Assembly: GCA_033064195.1 (NCBI GenBank)
Contig: JARBJD010000174.1
Coordinates: forward strand, 62,001-126,000
Direction of reading: 5' to 3'
DNA: 64,000 nucleotides
Source: Blattamonas nauphoetae
Lineage: Eukaryota; Preaxostyla; Oxymonadida
Shown here: positions 12,901 to 25,070 of the stretch, in pieces
Layout of the letters: every line of letters begins with the position of its first letter
Numbering within the stretch: position 1 is the first letter of the stretch
Notes under the pieces: generated by a model
The model's database searches: none
Seen by the model: the letters and a program-made list of their open reading frames with translations, nothing else
Told to the model about the DNA's origin: nothing
Translations under genes and position numbers: made by a program

Positions 12901-15900
12901 CTCGATGAACATAGTTCGGCATGAATTGCAGAGCCATCAAGAATCAGATCTTCTGATCCTTTCTTGAACGATGAGAATGAACAATCTGTTAGTTCAACGG
13001 TTCCAACATTCTTCAACCACAATCCATGAGACTTCTTAGCTGTCGAATTTCCTCCAAAGACCCATTTCTTCAGTTTTAGGTCGGGATATGTATGTGTGGT
13101 TGTGTCTCCTTCAACTCCAATCCATCCACGATCTCCTCCATAAATCACTCTCATCGTCACTTTATTCTCGCTTTCGTCGACCACTGAGCCTCCAGACAGC
13201 CAGATTGGTGAGTTCTCTCCAAAATCCATGTTCTCTCCAAATGACAGTTTCTCAATCTTCACGTTTCCATCAGGAACGAAAATGAATGATTGAAAGTCAT
13301 ATTTTTGATAGTTCTCGGGAGGTTTGATCACTTCAACGTTCACATCTTTCAATATCAGAATTCCATTCGCTGTTGTCGAAATGAATGCAACATTGCTGCT
13401 TGACTGTGCCAGTTTCAGATTAATCTTGTCAAATGTCACTGACGTCTCAATCAGAATGAAACCACTCGGAGGATCATTTTCCAGATCTGTTTCCTTCTGC
13501 AGAATAATCGTCGCAAAAGCGTTCTCTTTCGAAGCCGTCTTGATTGTGAGAGCAAAATCATTCGCGTTTGAAGGCGTTTCGAGTTTGGATTCTTTTATCC
13601 AAGTCGATGTGTGAACGATGTAGATATGTTTCACGGTACCTTCCATCAGAGACAGGACATGGCCAAGAGTCGTACAACGGTTCGATTCATCTCGGCATGT
13701 TTTTGAGTCAGATGAGCCGTTGTCAGAGATGAAGAATTCAGTTGGTGGCGGATAGATCAGGTCAAAATATGAGGTTTGGTCGAAACCGAGAGCATCTTTG
13801 TTCGGGATGGCACTTGTAAGAGGAAAATCTAGTTTGCTGAGGAGATAGTCGTCCTCGAACGAGGTGAAAGAAATGAAGAGCCAGTTGCTTGCGCCACTCG
13901 ATGTGCAATCGGTGAAGGAGAGTGAGGAGGAGCCAGCCGTGATGAAATAACTCGATTTCTTGTCGGCCAGCGTCGATTCAGTGATGTCCAGACTGAATCC
14001 TCCTCCATTTCCTTTCGATTCACAGTTGGCAAACGAACTTCCAGAAACTGTCGCAACTCCACTTCCCTCAACAATCATCGAAAGAGCTCCACCATTCCCA
14101 CTCGATGAACACTCCGAGAACGACGTTGATTCAACTGTGAACAATCCCTTCACAACAACTCCAATCGCTCCTCCAGCTGCACTTGATGAACATTTCGAGA
14201 ATGACGTTGTTTCACCTTCTTTTCCAATCGTCACTGTCTGGCCTGACTGGATTTCCATCCCAACAACATGAAATCCTTCTGAATTTGATGTAACAGGCGT
14301 GTCTGACATCGATGTGAATGTCGTATCGAACAGCTCAACTGTTCCAGAGCCAGAGATCAAATCACTCTTCAGTTTGAACTTGCTCATCTCTCCTCCTGAC
14401 ATCTTCAATGATCCTCCAGACATCAAAACAATCCCTTTCACTTCGGCGTGATTCAGATCGATCGTGTTCACGTTCCAGATCAGTTCCCCACTTCCAGAAA
14501 GCTTGAACAATCCTTTCGAAACAGAATACACGGAGAATGGCAATGTCATCAACGAGATTGTGGCAACTCCTCCTGAGACCGCAAACATTTCAGTTGTTCG
14601 AGTTGCGCTGGAATCAAAGAGCGAACTTGCCGAATCAATCAATAAACTTCCTCCACTCATCGAGCAGAATCGTCCATTGAGTGGTGATAATGACAATCCA
14701 AACGAACAACCAGCAACAATCAGAGATCCTCCTCCCAAAGAGATGAATGTTTCAGATCCTGTCCACGAATCAAACTCAATCGTCAAACTGCTCAGTGTCA
14801 GCGACGCTGTTCCCGAAAGTGTGTTCTCTCCAGAAATTTGTCCATTCTGTCCAATCGTCAATATTTCTGTGCTTTTTCGGCTCAGTGCCACAATTTTGTC
14901 TTTCATCGCAAGCTTTGTATAAATCGTCAGTGGTGATCGCATTTCAACGGAAACAGCTGTTCCAGTTTGAGTGGGAACACACTTCTCATATCCAACGGAG
15001 ATCGATGAACAAGGAAGGAATCGATATCCACAAAGGGCGTTGTCTTCCCCATTCGAATCAACAATCAATTGTCCAGACGAATATCCATAGAACAGATAAA
15101 GAATCGAGGCTGCCATCGATTGGTCATGGAAATACATCGATTCTCTTTCAAACGGGGTGAAAATATCGGTCGAAGATTCTTCTCGACTCGGACATGATCC
15201 TGAGAACTTCTCGGCAACAAGAATATCTCGAGAACGAGATCCAATCTCAACAAACACATCTCGCCCAGACTTCCCATCTCCATGACTGTTCATCTCACCT
15301 CCCTCCTTTCCATCTCCAAACGACAACGACGAAAGCTTATAGTTACCAGATTCAAGATTCGACAGATCAATGAAGATCGCTCCTCCATTTCCAAGAGAAG
15401 AGCAGGATGTGAATGAGCACGATGTGATTGTCAGAGAACTCAATGAACACAGTTCAGCATGAATCGCAGAGCCATCACGAATCGTTTCTTCGGATCCTTT
15501 CTTGAACGATGAGAATGAACAATCTGTCAATTCAACGGCCCCAACATTCTTCAGCCACAATCCATGAGACTTCTTCGCTGTCGAATTTCCTCCAAAGATC
15601 CATTTCTTCAGTTTCAGGTTTGGATATGTCGATGTGGCTGTGTTTCCTTCAACTCCAATCCATCCACGATCTCCTCCATAAATCACTCTCATCGTCACTT
15701 CATTCTCACTTTCATCTATCAGCGACCCTCCAGACAGCCAGATTGGTGAGTTCTCTCCAAAATCCATGTTCTCTCCAAATGACAGTTTCTCAATCTTCAC
15801 GTTTCCATCAGGAACGAAAATGAATGATTGAAAGTCATATTTTTGATAGTTCTCGGGAGGTGTGATCACTTCAACGTTCACATCTTTCAATTCCAGAATT

Positions 15901-18900
15901 CCATTCGCTGTTGTCGAAATGAATGCAACATTGCTGCTTGACTGTGCCAGTTTCAGATTGATCTTGTCAAATGTCACTGACGTCTCAATCAGAACGAAAC
16001 CGTTCGGAGGATGGTATTCCTGATCTGCTTCCTTCTGCAGATTAATCGTCGCAAAAGCGTTCTCTGTCGATGCTGTTTTGATTGTCAAAAGATATGGATC
16101 ACGATTTTCTGGTTTAGTAAATTCTCCGTTCGTAACCCATGTTGTAACACCAACAATGTTGATTGCCTGCTCTTTCTCTGTTCCTGTCAATTTGCTGAGA
16201 GCTGAATCTCTCGTTAGACATGGATAGTCGAGAACCGAACATGAGAATATATCATTCCCAAAGTCACCGAGAAAGACATCATTAAGGACAAGATCCAGAA
16301 GGAGATCGAACGATTCTGAATTCGTGACAAGTCCCATAGCGTCTTTTGGCTTGGCAAAGTCAGAGAAGTCGAATTGCATTTTCGCTCGTGCATAATCAGA
16401 GGCTGATGACATGTGGATCGCAAACCACCTGCCCAAGAGATCGGAGGAGCATTCGGAGAAGGAGAGAGATGAGGAGCCTTTCGTGATGAAATAACTCGAT
16501 TTCTTGTCGGCCAGCGTCGATCCAGTGATGTCCAGACTGAATCCTCCTCCATTTCCATCAGAATGACATTTTGAAAACGAACTTCCAGAAACTGTGGCAA
16601 TTCCACTTCCCTCAACAATCATCGAAAGTCCTCCACCTTTCTCATGGGAGGAACATTCTGAGAACGACGTCGATTCAACTGTGAACAATCCCTTCACAAC
16701 AACTCCAATCGCTCCTCCAGCCGCATTTGATGAACATTTCGAGAATGATGTTGTTTCACCTTCTTTTCCAATCGTCACTGTCTGACCTGACTGGATTTCC
16801 ATCCCAACAACATGAAATCCTCCTGAATTCGATGTAACCGGCGTGTCTGACATCGATGTGAATGTCGTATCGAACAGATCAACTGTTCCAGAGCCAGAGA
16901 TCAAATCACTCTTCAATTTGAACTTGCTCATCTCTCCTCCTGACATCTTCAATGATCCTCCAGACATCAAAACAATCCCTTTCACGTCGGCTTCGTTGAG
17001 AGTGATCGTGCCCACTGTCCAGATCAGTTCTCCACTTCCAGAAATCATGAACAGTCCTTTCGAATCAGAATACACGGAGAATGGCAATGTCATCAACGAG
17101 ATTGTGGCAACTCCTCCTGAGACCGCAAACATTTCAGATGTTCGAGTTGCGCTGGAATCAAGGAGTGAACTTGTCGAATCAATCGAGAAACTTCCTCCAC
17201 TCATCGAGCAGAATCGTCCATTGAGTGGTGACGATGACGATCCAAACGAACAACCAGTAACAACCAGAGATCCTCCTCCCAAAGAGATGAATGTTTCTGA
17301 TCCTGTCCACGAAGCAAACTCAATCGTCAAACTGCTCAGTGTCAGCATCGCTGTTCCCGAAAGTGTGTTCTCTCCAGAGATTTGTCCATTCTGTCCAATC
17401 GTCAAGATGTCTGTGCCTTTTCGGCTCAGTGCCACAATTTTGTCTTTCATGGCAAGATTGGAATTAATCGACAATTGTGATCGCATTTCAACGGAAACAG
17501 CTGTTCCAGTTTGAGTTGGAACACACTTCTCATATCCAACGGAGATTGACGAACAAGGAAGGAATCGAGATCCACAGAGGGCGTTGTCTTCCCCATTCGA
17601 ATCAACAATCAATTGTCCAGACGAATATCCATAGAACAGATAAAGAATCGAGGCTGCCATCGATTGGTCATGGAAATACATCGATTCTCTTTCAATCGGG
17701 GTGAAAATATCTGACGAAGTCACTTCTCGACTCGGACATGATCCTGAGAACTTCTCGGCAACAAGAATATCTCGAGAACGAGATCCAATCTCAACAAACA
17801 CATCGCGTCCAAACTTCCCATCTCCATGACTGTTCTTCTTGGCGACATCGCTTCCATCTCCAAACGACAACGACGAAAGCAAATATGTTCCAGATCCAAG
17901 ATTCGACAGATCAATGAAGATCGCTCCTCCATTTCCAACTGATGAACATGACTCGAACGTGCATGACGTTATCGTCAGTTGGCCTCCGTCTACAGATGCA
18001 GAGATGGCCCCTCCGCTTTTGTCTGCGGTGGTTGTCTTGCTTGCTGAGAACGCGCAAAACTGGATCAAGGTGGTTCCTCTGACTGCGAGTTGGACGCTTC
18101 CACCAGCATCTTCGCTTTGACAGCTCGTGAATGGTATTGGTGTCAGTTCAGAGCCTTGAATTGTTAGTATCGCGCCTTCTTGGTCATTTGTGAGCCAGAT
18201 TGCGCCAGAATTCTTTCGTTTTGTGTTCATGAATTGACAATTCTTGATTGTGACAACACCATTTCTGCCGTTTGGGGTGATTTTGATGACTGTCTCTTCT
18301 CTGTTCACAGTTGAGACAAAATCTTGGAAGATGCAATCTTCGATGTTCGCTGACTTGACTTTGTTCAGTAGAATCGCTCCCTTGTCTTCTCCACTTCCCT
18401 CGTTGTATGCGCCAATGAATGTAATGTGTCGGAGATCGAGAGTGGTCCCTTCTGAGTCTGACGCTTCAGTGCCGAAAATGCCTCCATCAAAACTTTCTTT
18501 CGACCGGTAGTACAGCTGAATTTCAGTTTGATAATCCGACGTTTTGATGAGAGAACTGTTTTCTCCGAGCCAGAAAGGAGCGTTTCCGTTGAAATCGATG
18601 TAGTTTTGGACGTCAAGAACTTCGATAGACACCGTTCCGCCCTTCGCATGGACGAAGCTATCGAAGTGTTCCCCACCCCCGAAGTGCTCTGTGTGGGAGA
18701 GTATGGCTGAATGGAAAGTGAGAGACCCTCCCGATTGAACATGGATGAAAGCGCAATCCCAAGATTTCTGTTTTATTCTGAAATCAATCGATGTTGCTTC
18801 AACTTGTGACTTGATTTGAAGGATAGGATCTGTACCATCTTTTGTAGTACGTTTCCCGTCGAGATGAAAGACAGAATAGTTTTCCGTGTTGGATTTGAGG

Positions 18901-21900
18901 TGGAAGTCCTTTGTGATTTCAACCGTCGACCCATTCTGCGAACCCCATCCGATCACAAAAACGATCTTCTCAGATGGCAGAGTCTTCGACAAAACAGTGG
19001 CGAGAGATTGACACGCCTTCGACACTGTTTGACACGTGTTGCCATCAGAACCGCTGTCCGAAAGGTATAAACCAGAATAGTCGACGATTTCGAAGAGATC
19101 AAACTCTTCGGACGCCGCATGGCCAGTCGCAACGCCATGAGGAGGAGATTCTTTAAAGGCAGATTGAAGAGCCAGACGGTCATAATCATTATCGCGGTCG
19201 GTCATGACAAAGTACATCCAGGATCCAGTTGGTGCAGAACAGTCAGTGAATGAAAGACCGTTTGTTCCTTTTGTGATGGAGAAACTGTCCTTCTTGTCTC
19301 CTTTGGTCGATTGTGAGATGTCGAGGTACAGTCCTCCTCCTTTCGAAGAGGAGCAGGACGAGAATGAACAGTCTGCGATCGATGCTACACCAGTGCCAGA
19401 CACAACGACGTAGAGTCCACCGCCATTCCCACTTGCTGTTGACGAGAAAGTGGAGTCTGTGATTGTGAAGGAACCGCCAGCGAGAGTGGAAGACACACTC
19501 CCACCATTTCCTTTGGATGAAGATGTCTCAAATGTGCAGGATGTGATGGTCAGAGAACTCGATGAACACAGTTCGGCATGAATCGCAGAGCCATCGAGAA
19601 TAATAACTTCCCATCCTTTCTTGAACGATGAGAATGAACATTCTGTCAATTCAACGATCCCAACATTCTTCAGCCACAATCCATGAGACTTCCTTTCTGT
19701 TGGCGATCCTCCAAAGATCCATTTCTTCAGTTTCAGGTTTGGATATGTATGTGCGGTTGTGTCTCCTTCAACTCCAATCCAACCACGATCTCCTTCATAA
19801 ATCACTTTCATCGTCACTTCACTATCACTTTCATCTGTCAGTGAACCTCCTGACAACCAGATCGGTGCATATGCATTGAAGTCTGGACTCTGTGAGAAAG
19901 AGATCGACTCGATGACGATCTACCCAGTTCGGACGACGAATGCCGATTGATACGGAACATCTTTTATTGTATGCAGAGTGTCGGTCTTTATTTCGACATT
20001 GCTTATGGTCAGGGTTGTATCCGTCATCAGCGCAACAAATGAAATTGATGTTGTCGCTTGAAACAGAACGAGATCGATTGTGTCCAAACGCGTCTCTGCT
20101 GCAATGCGGAGATACCCTCCCAAAGACAAGTCGTTCGCAGCGGTCACATTTCTGAGGTTGAGAGTGGCTCTGTCTGCGTCTTCTGATTTGATTGTGACTT
20201 TTTTCGTTACTTCGTTGTTGACTGTCCAAGTTGTCGGTGATCGGATGTTCAGAGTGTATCCGTCCGTCATCCCGACTGTTTGGGCTCTCGCGAAAGATGA
20301 ACAGGGAAGCAAAGACGAGCAACCCGAGTTGTCGTTTCCACCATCAGAGATGAAAACCTCTTCCGAAGACGGTGGATCATATGGCGTCACAGCTATCGTT
20401 CCAATTCCATCACCATGATTGGATTGAACATAACCCTCCTTCGGGTTCTCGAGAGTGATTGAGAATGTGTTCCCTTCCTTAGGATTCATATCAATCAGAA
20501 TCCAGTTTCCTTTTCCATTGGTTGATGTGCAATCTGTGAATCTGGTCGGGACATTATCATCAGACGTGCCAACCACAACCTGCTGTGTCTTGTCCGCGAG
20601 AGTGCTGCTTCGAAGATCAACATAGATCCCTCCCCCTCCTTCCGTGCATGTGCATCCATCAAATGTGCACCCTTTCACTGTTAATTGATGAGTAGCCAAG
20701 AGTTTGGCGTATATTGCTCCTCCATATTTCGGGTTCGAGAGAGATTTGAAAGTGCAGCGAGTGAATTCCACTGTTGCTTCGTTGAGGAAGACAGCGTTGT
20801 TTGATCCCCCATTGGTCGATTTGACGTTTTGGACAGTTGTGTCTGTCATCGTTAGAGTGCTTTGATAGATGTCGAGTGCATGTTTAGAATCGACAGACGT
20901 TCCTTTCCCATCAATCAGACAATTTGATACCACAATCACACTCGATGAAACAGCACCGATGAAATGTGGAGTGTTCAGTGCTTCGAGGTTGAGCGAGTTG
21001 AGGTTGAGTGTCGCAGAGCTCACGTCGAACAGATGTGTGCCGACTGGAATGATCTCTCTGATGATTGGGTGATTTGAGGATGGACCATCGTTCTCCGCTG
21101 TGATGGTGAGTGTTCTGCTGTCTGTGATTACCAACCCTGTCTCCAGTGTGGTTGTGCTTTCTGGAATTGTGATGGTGAGAGGTGTTGTCGATTTGGAGGT
21201 GAGTTCCAAGACTTGTCGGATTGATTGGCATTTCCGATTTGCTGAACTTCCACATTGGTCGGCTTTGGCGGTCTGGTCGATTGCGATAGTTTCTCCTGAA
21301 GTGACGTTGGTTACGACTCTTCCACTTGTGGTGTAGTCTTGAGAGCTTGACTTGACGTTGTTAGTTTCTCCCCGCGAGAAAAGACTTGAGGAGATAACGT
21401 TTTGAAGATCTCCTTCGTTCCAAGCAATAACGTCATTTGCTGAAGGGGCCGTGTTTTGCGAGAAGAGACAGAAGATTGACTGAGAGAACGAACCCCAAAC
21501 TGCAAGTGCTCCTCCTTCATTAGATGCTTCGTTGTTGAAGAATGAGCAATTGGAGAGGGTCAGTTTTGATCCGTCTCCTGAGAGTGCTCCTCCCTTGCTT
21601 GCATTGTTGGAGACGAAGATGCTTCCACTCAAAGTGAGTATTCCATCACTCCGGATCGCACCTCCTTCCTTCCCCCCGTTTTGATTGTTTATGAAGTAAC
21701 ACTTTTCGACGTTAGCTGTGCTGCCAGAATCGACGATGATTGCTTTACCATCGGTATTTATTGCTGTGCCTTCTCTAAACAGGCACGATGATATTGTGTA
21801 TGCTTCTCCAGAGTTACATTTATATTGGCCTATTTGGTGGAAAATGGTGTTTCTTGTGTCAGCATCGTTCATTACCGTTGTCTTTGTGAATGGTAGGTTT

Positions 21901-22688
21901 CGGTTTATTCCTCTCATAAAGAGAGAAAATGAAGTGAAGCTTGATCCACTATTCTGAGACTCTGTAATACACCCGCTTGTTGGGTGTTGAACGTCAACGA
22001 AATCGACGTCGAAGATGGTTGTCATTTTCAGCCAGCAATCTTCTTCTCCTGTTCTCTCGGAAGAATCCGTGATATTTGTGAATGTTGAGTGTGATACGCT
22101 GGCGTGTGAAGCAAATCGTCCGCCAAGAAGGCTTTCGTCGCTTGTGTGGATCCCATTTTGAAAATGGAGTTCCGAAGCAACAAATATGCCTGGATGGCTG
22201 TTAAATGCTGATAATGTGTTAAAAACGGAATTGTGTTCAGAATACTCCGAGTGTAACGAAGATCTGACAATCGAGATCAATCCTCCATCAGAAGAAAAGA
22301 GATGGTGCATTGTTGGGGGAGCAAAAATTTGAGATTCACACAGATACATCATGCTGCTTCTCAAAGCTGTGATCATCGGTTCTGAAGACTGGGAATGGAG
22401 CCTGAGAGTATTAAGTGAAAGAGATGTGTTGGAGATTGAGAAGAGTGGGAGTTCATTCGTTGAATGGCTCACTGAGAAAAGAGACGTTATCGTAGAACCG
22501 TGTAAAGACAGTTGGTTATCAGATAAAATAACATTTGACGAATAATTGAGAGGACGAAGATTTACATTGTTATCCCATTGTCTTGAGTGAGAATTTTGAA
22601 TGTTCTCATTAGAAATAAACGTCCCCAAATCAAGATATTCATATGATCTGAATACTCCAATGAAGAGAAGGATGTTGATGAAGAACAT
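9921..22688 (-). CDS. Giant Pmp/pectin-lyase-like surface protein with one in-frame TAG
   Basis: One reading frame of 4,255 codons is interrupted once by TAG at 19922-19920. The N-terminus (MFFINILLFIGVF) is a signal peptide. The ectodomain is a Ser/Gly/Thr-rich beta-helix type with many 'GGAI/GGGL' and 'CSF..CSS' turns. These resemble chlamydial Pmp repeats and their trichomonad relatives. One transmembrane segment lies at about 10380-10460, followed by a basic stop-transfer (PRPKGEKPP) and an acidic tail ending NGFSF. Inside are near-identical 2.54-kb blocks. This is a type I membrane protein, probably for adhesion or surface variation (inference). Homologous repeat copies show that sequence on both sides of the TAG is coding. 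The gene may therefore be a pseudogene, be read through, be spliced across the TAG, or carry a sequencing error. If translation stops there, 943 codons (922 plus 21 beyond) are followed by a 3,311-aa orphan frame. Confidence 0.82.
12735..17816 (-). repeat. Two near-identical 2.54-kb tandem units within the surface-protein gene
   Basis: The same anchor (CCCATCTCCATGACTGTTC) occurs at 12735, 15273 and 17817, giving units of 2,538 and 2,544 bp, both in frame. Long blocks are nearly identical, for example around 14941 and 17485. The segment around 13600-13900 versus 16100-16400 is clearly diverged. A partial third copy of one block lies at about 19540-19860. Confidence 0.85.
19920..19922 (-). other. 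In-frame TAG inside the surface-protein gene
   Basis: The frame reads VVRTG, TAG, then IVIESISFSQSPDFNAYAPI. The equivalent stretch in two sister repeats reads VPDGNVKIEKLSFGENMDFG, so TAG stands where Asn is expected and both flanks align. A 36-nt phase-2 GT-AG intron could begin at this TAG, but it would remove conserved repeat residues. Confidence 0.8.
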
Positions 22689-22846
22689 ATTTGTGGTGAT
22701 CGAAACTACCCATAGTTTCTATAATTATGATAAGGACGATGAACATGTTGTAAATGAGTGATGAATGACAAAACAGAAATGTGACATGTATACAACAATT
22801 CGTCTACCTCTTCAAAACAAGTAAAAAATGATGATTCGACATTGAG

Positions 22847-24166
22847 TTAATTCTTCTTAATTTTCATTGATGAGAGCGATTTTCCAGTGAAAAAAGGATG
22901 GCTCAGGGCCTGTTTCGCCTTGGGTCGCTTATTTTGATCTTTGTTCAGAAGATAGTCAAGTAAGTTGCTCAGTTCGTTCGACACATTTGGGATCTGAGGT
23001 GGACGCGGGGAGTTCTTAATCGCGCTGCAAAAGATGACCAGAATAATTGGAAAGGGAAATAACAGACGTGTAAAGATCTTGGATGGATTTTCCATCGTAC
23101 GGGAGTCTGGAGAATTGAATCAGAAGAATTGGCATACTGACCACTTGCTGATTTGAACATCATAACGCCGATGCTCCAAATATCAGCCTTTTGTGAATAT
23201 GGAAGGTTCGAGAACAATAGCTCTGGTGCCTGAAGAACATGAGTCGATGAATCTCAAACCGCATATTTTGGTGTGCTATCCAAGGAAAAAAACAAGCATT
23301 AGTGCAGACAAAACGAAATTAAGGTGTCCAAAGGATGAGAAGAGATGGAATTCCAAACCAACAGCGAGTGATGGCGGTGCCGTCGTTCTCGACAACTCGT
23401 GAGAACCCAAAATCTGTAATTTTGACAACCTGAGGTGCATCTGGTTGAGGGCGATGAAGCATGACATTTTCAGGTTTTAAATCTCTGGAAAGAAAGTCGA
23501 AGAGTCGGAATGAGAGGGTGATGAGTCAGACCTGTGAATCACGCCAACTTCGTGCATTGCTCCAACTCCTGTGACTGAGAACAAGACTTCAAGATGGGGG
23601 AATATATACAGATTTGCTGGAAGATCTCACGAATTCTGTCTTCAGGGAGGACTGTTCCTTCTTGGATGAGATTGGCAAGTGTCTGAATCAAGAATATCAA
23701 GAAAGTCACAAGACAAACACCACTGTTGGCATATTCCATCACAAAGATAATGTACGGTCGATTTTGGGTGATGAGAAGATATCGAGTGAAAAATTCACAT
23801 CGAATTCTACGAAGATAACAAGAAGGAAAGGAAACTGATCAAGATTTCGGGCAGCATCAAGCTCTTTCTGCTTAAATTTATCTTCCGGGACGAGCTTAAC
23901 AGCAAGCTCGCCGAGAGATGGACTAAATGCTTTAAAAACACTAAACAGTCTGAAGGACGAGAAAGAGACAAACCTTCCATTCTGTCCAGATGCTGATCAC
24001 AAAAAACATTGAAAGATGAGCAATAAAACAGATGCTAACCGATGTACGACACATCCTGCAGAAGATGTCAGAAAACATGGATACAAACTTGAAAATCCTG
24101 TAAAGTTTTCACAAATTCAATTTGCGATTGAATCTCATTGTCGGTGAGTTCAATTTGAGATGACAT
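22847..24166 (-). CDS. Small Ser/Thr protein kinase, CAMK-like, 12 exons
   Basis: Minus-strand exons: 24166-24089, 24055-24040, 23992-23974, 23940-23836, 23806-23719, 23682-23610, 23574-23532, 23484-23359, 23275-23260, 23229-23142, 23106-23064, 23024-22847. They total 873 nt (290 aa), with eleven introns of 29-83 nt and exons as short as 16 nt. The spliced product shows an N-lobe lysine (ELAVKLVPED), a hinge (IIFVMEYANSG), VIHRDLKPENVML, ITDFGFSR, an activation segment TRCCTPKYAAPELLF and a C-lobe ending KRPKAKQALSHPFF. The glycine loop reads ASGQNGSVFKAF, with Ala for the first Gly. The segment after WSIGVMMF is shorter than usual. Catalytic residues look intact. No regulatory domain is visible, and the substrate is unknown. 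Confidence 0.82.
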
Positions 24167-24310
24167 CGCAACTCACGAGTTCAGTTCGATCAAACCATCA
24201 TGAAAAAAAATGGACATATTCAAGAGTGAAATGAAAATTATGTCGATCAAAGAGTGCGTCTCGGTCGTTGTTGTATTGTAGATGAACTCTGACTGTCAGA
24301 AAATACCTTA

Positions 24311-24994
24311 TCAAGGTAGGGAGGGAAGAAGATGTCTGAGTTGAGATTGCTCAGAAAAAAAAGCCAAACTTTCTTGTATGACAAAATGAAGTTCATCAGT
24401 GGATGGAAAATCCTTGAAAAACAAAAAAAGTGTCTAATATGAGATCATAAAGCCATACTTGAGGATTGGGAGAGAAGTGCGATGAGACGGTGTCATTATG
24501 ATTGATTGACCTTTGCTGATGAGCTATTAATAATAGTAAAGGACAAAAAACAGACATATATGAGCAACACGAGAGAAAAGATTGGAGAAGAATGATCCAA
24601 GACAAGAGAGGTTGAGAGTTCCTGATGTTGTGATTGTTTGATAGATGTTTGCAGCAATTTTGACGATTGGGTCAGAATCGCAGGAAAGAAGTGAAAGAAC
24701 ATCAGCAAAGGCAGTTTTGAAGTTAGATTGGTGTGAGTTTGTTGAGTGGAGACAGGCATTTATGAGATGGAGTTTTTGTGATGAAGAGAGAGAATCGAGA
24801 TAATTGTTAGAATAATTCAAAGATGTGTGATTTAGAGTCTCTGCGTACTCAGTAAGCGAGATCCAGTCGTGAGAAGTGAGAGAAAGTGAAAGCTTGAATG
24901 AATCATGATCTCGAATGAGTTGTTCATAGAGACTGATCTGACGTTCAAACTCTTGTTGTGTTTTGTCATCTGTATCAAAGAGAGTCGCATCCAT
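24311..24994 (-). CDS. Hypothetical helical protein, 196 aa, three exons
   Basis: Exons 24994-24571, 24523-24459 and 24412-24311 sum to 591 nt. Introns of 47 and 46 nt follow the local pattern. The product is acidic to neutral and helical, with a leucine-rich stretch (ADVLSLLSCDSDPIVKIAAN) that resembles an ARM/HEAT helix pair. No family is recognised. Its ATG lies 76 bp from the ATG of the divergent superoxide dismutase gene. Confidence 0.6.
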
Positions 24995-25070
24995 GAGCGT
25001 TGAGATTCTCCGAGATGATCGAAGATGGACGAACAAAGGGATTCGATCAACAATCTCTCGGAATCAACAA
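24995..25070. promoter_or_regulatory. Divergent promoter, 76 bp
   Basis: Only 76 bp separate the start codons of the minus-strand hypothetical gene and the superoxide dismutase gene, so regulatory sequence must be shared or overlap coding sequence. Confidence 0.45.

Noticed and set aside
12029-19189. Many plus- and minus-strand ORFs of 60-220 aa inside the surface gene
   Set aside because: They are frame shadows of the repetitive Ser-rich coding sequence and recur with the 2.54-kb repeat.
9921-22688. Two separate genes, one ending at 19920 and one starting at 19856
   Set aside because: Both lie in one frame, the 21 codons between them align with sister repeats, and the downstream frame lacks its own ATG and signal peptide.
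24963-25070. N-terminal extension of the superoxide dismutase (possible targeting peptide)
   Set aside because: It would overlap the divergent gene's start and contains no typical targeting sequence; the ATG at 25071 gives the usual SOD length.
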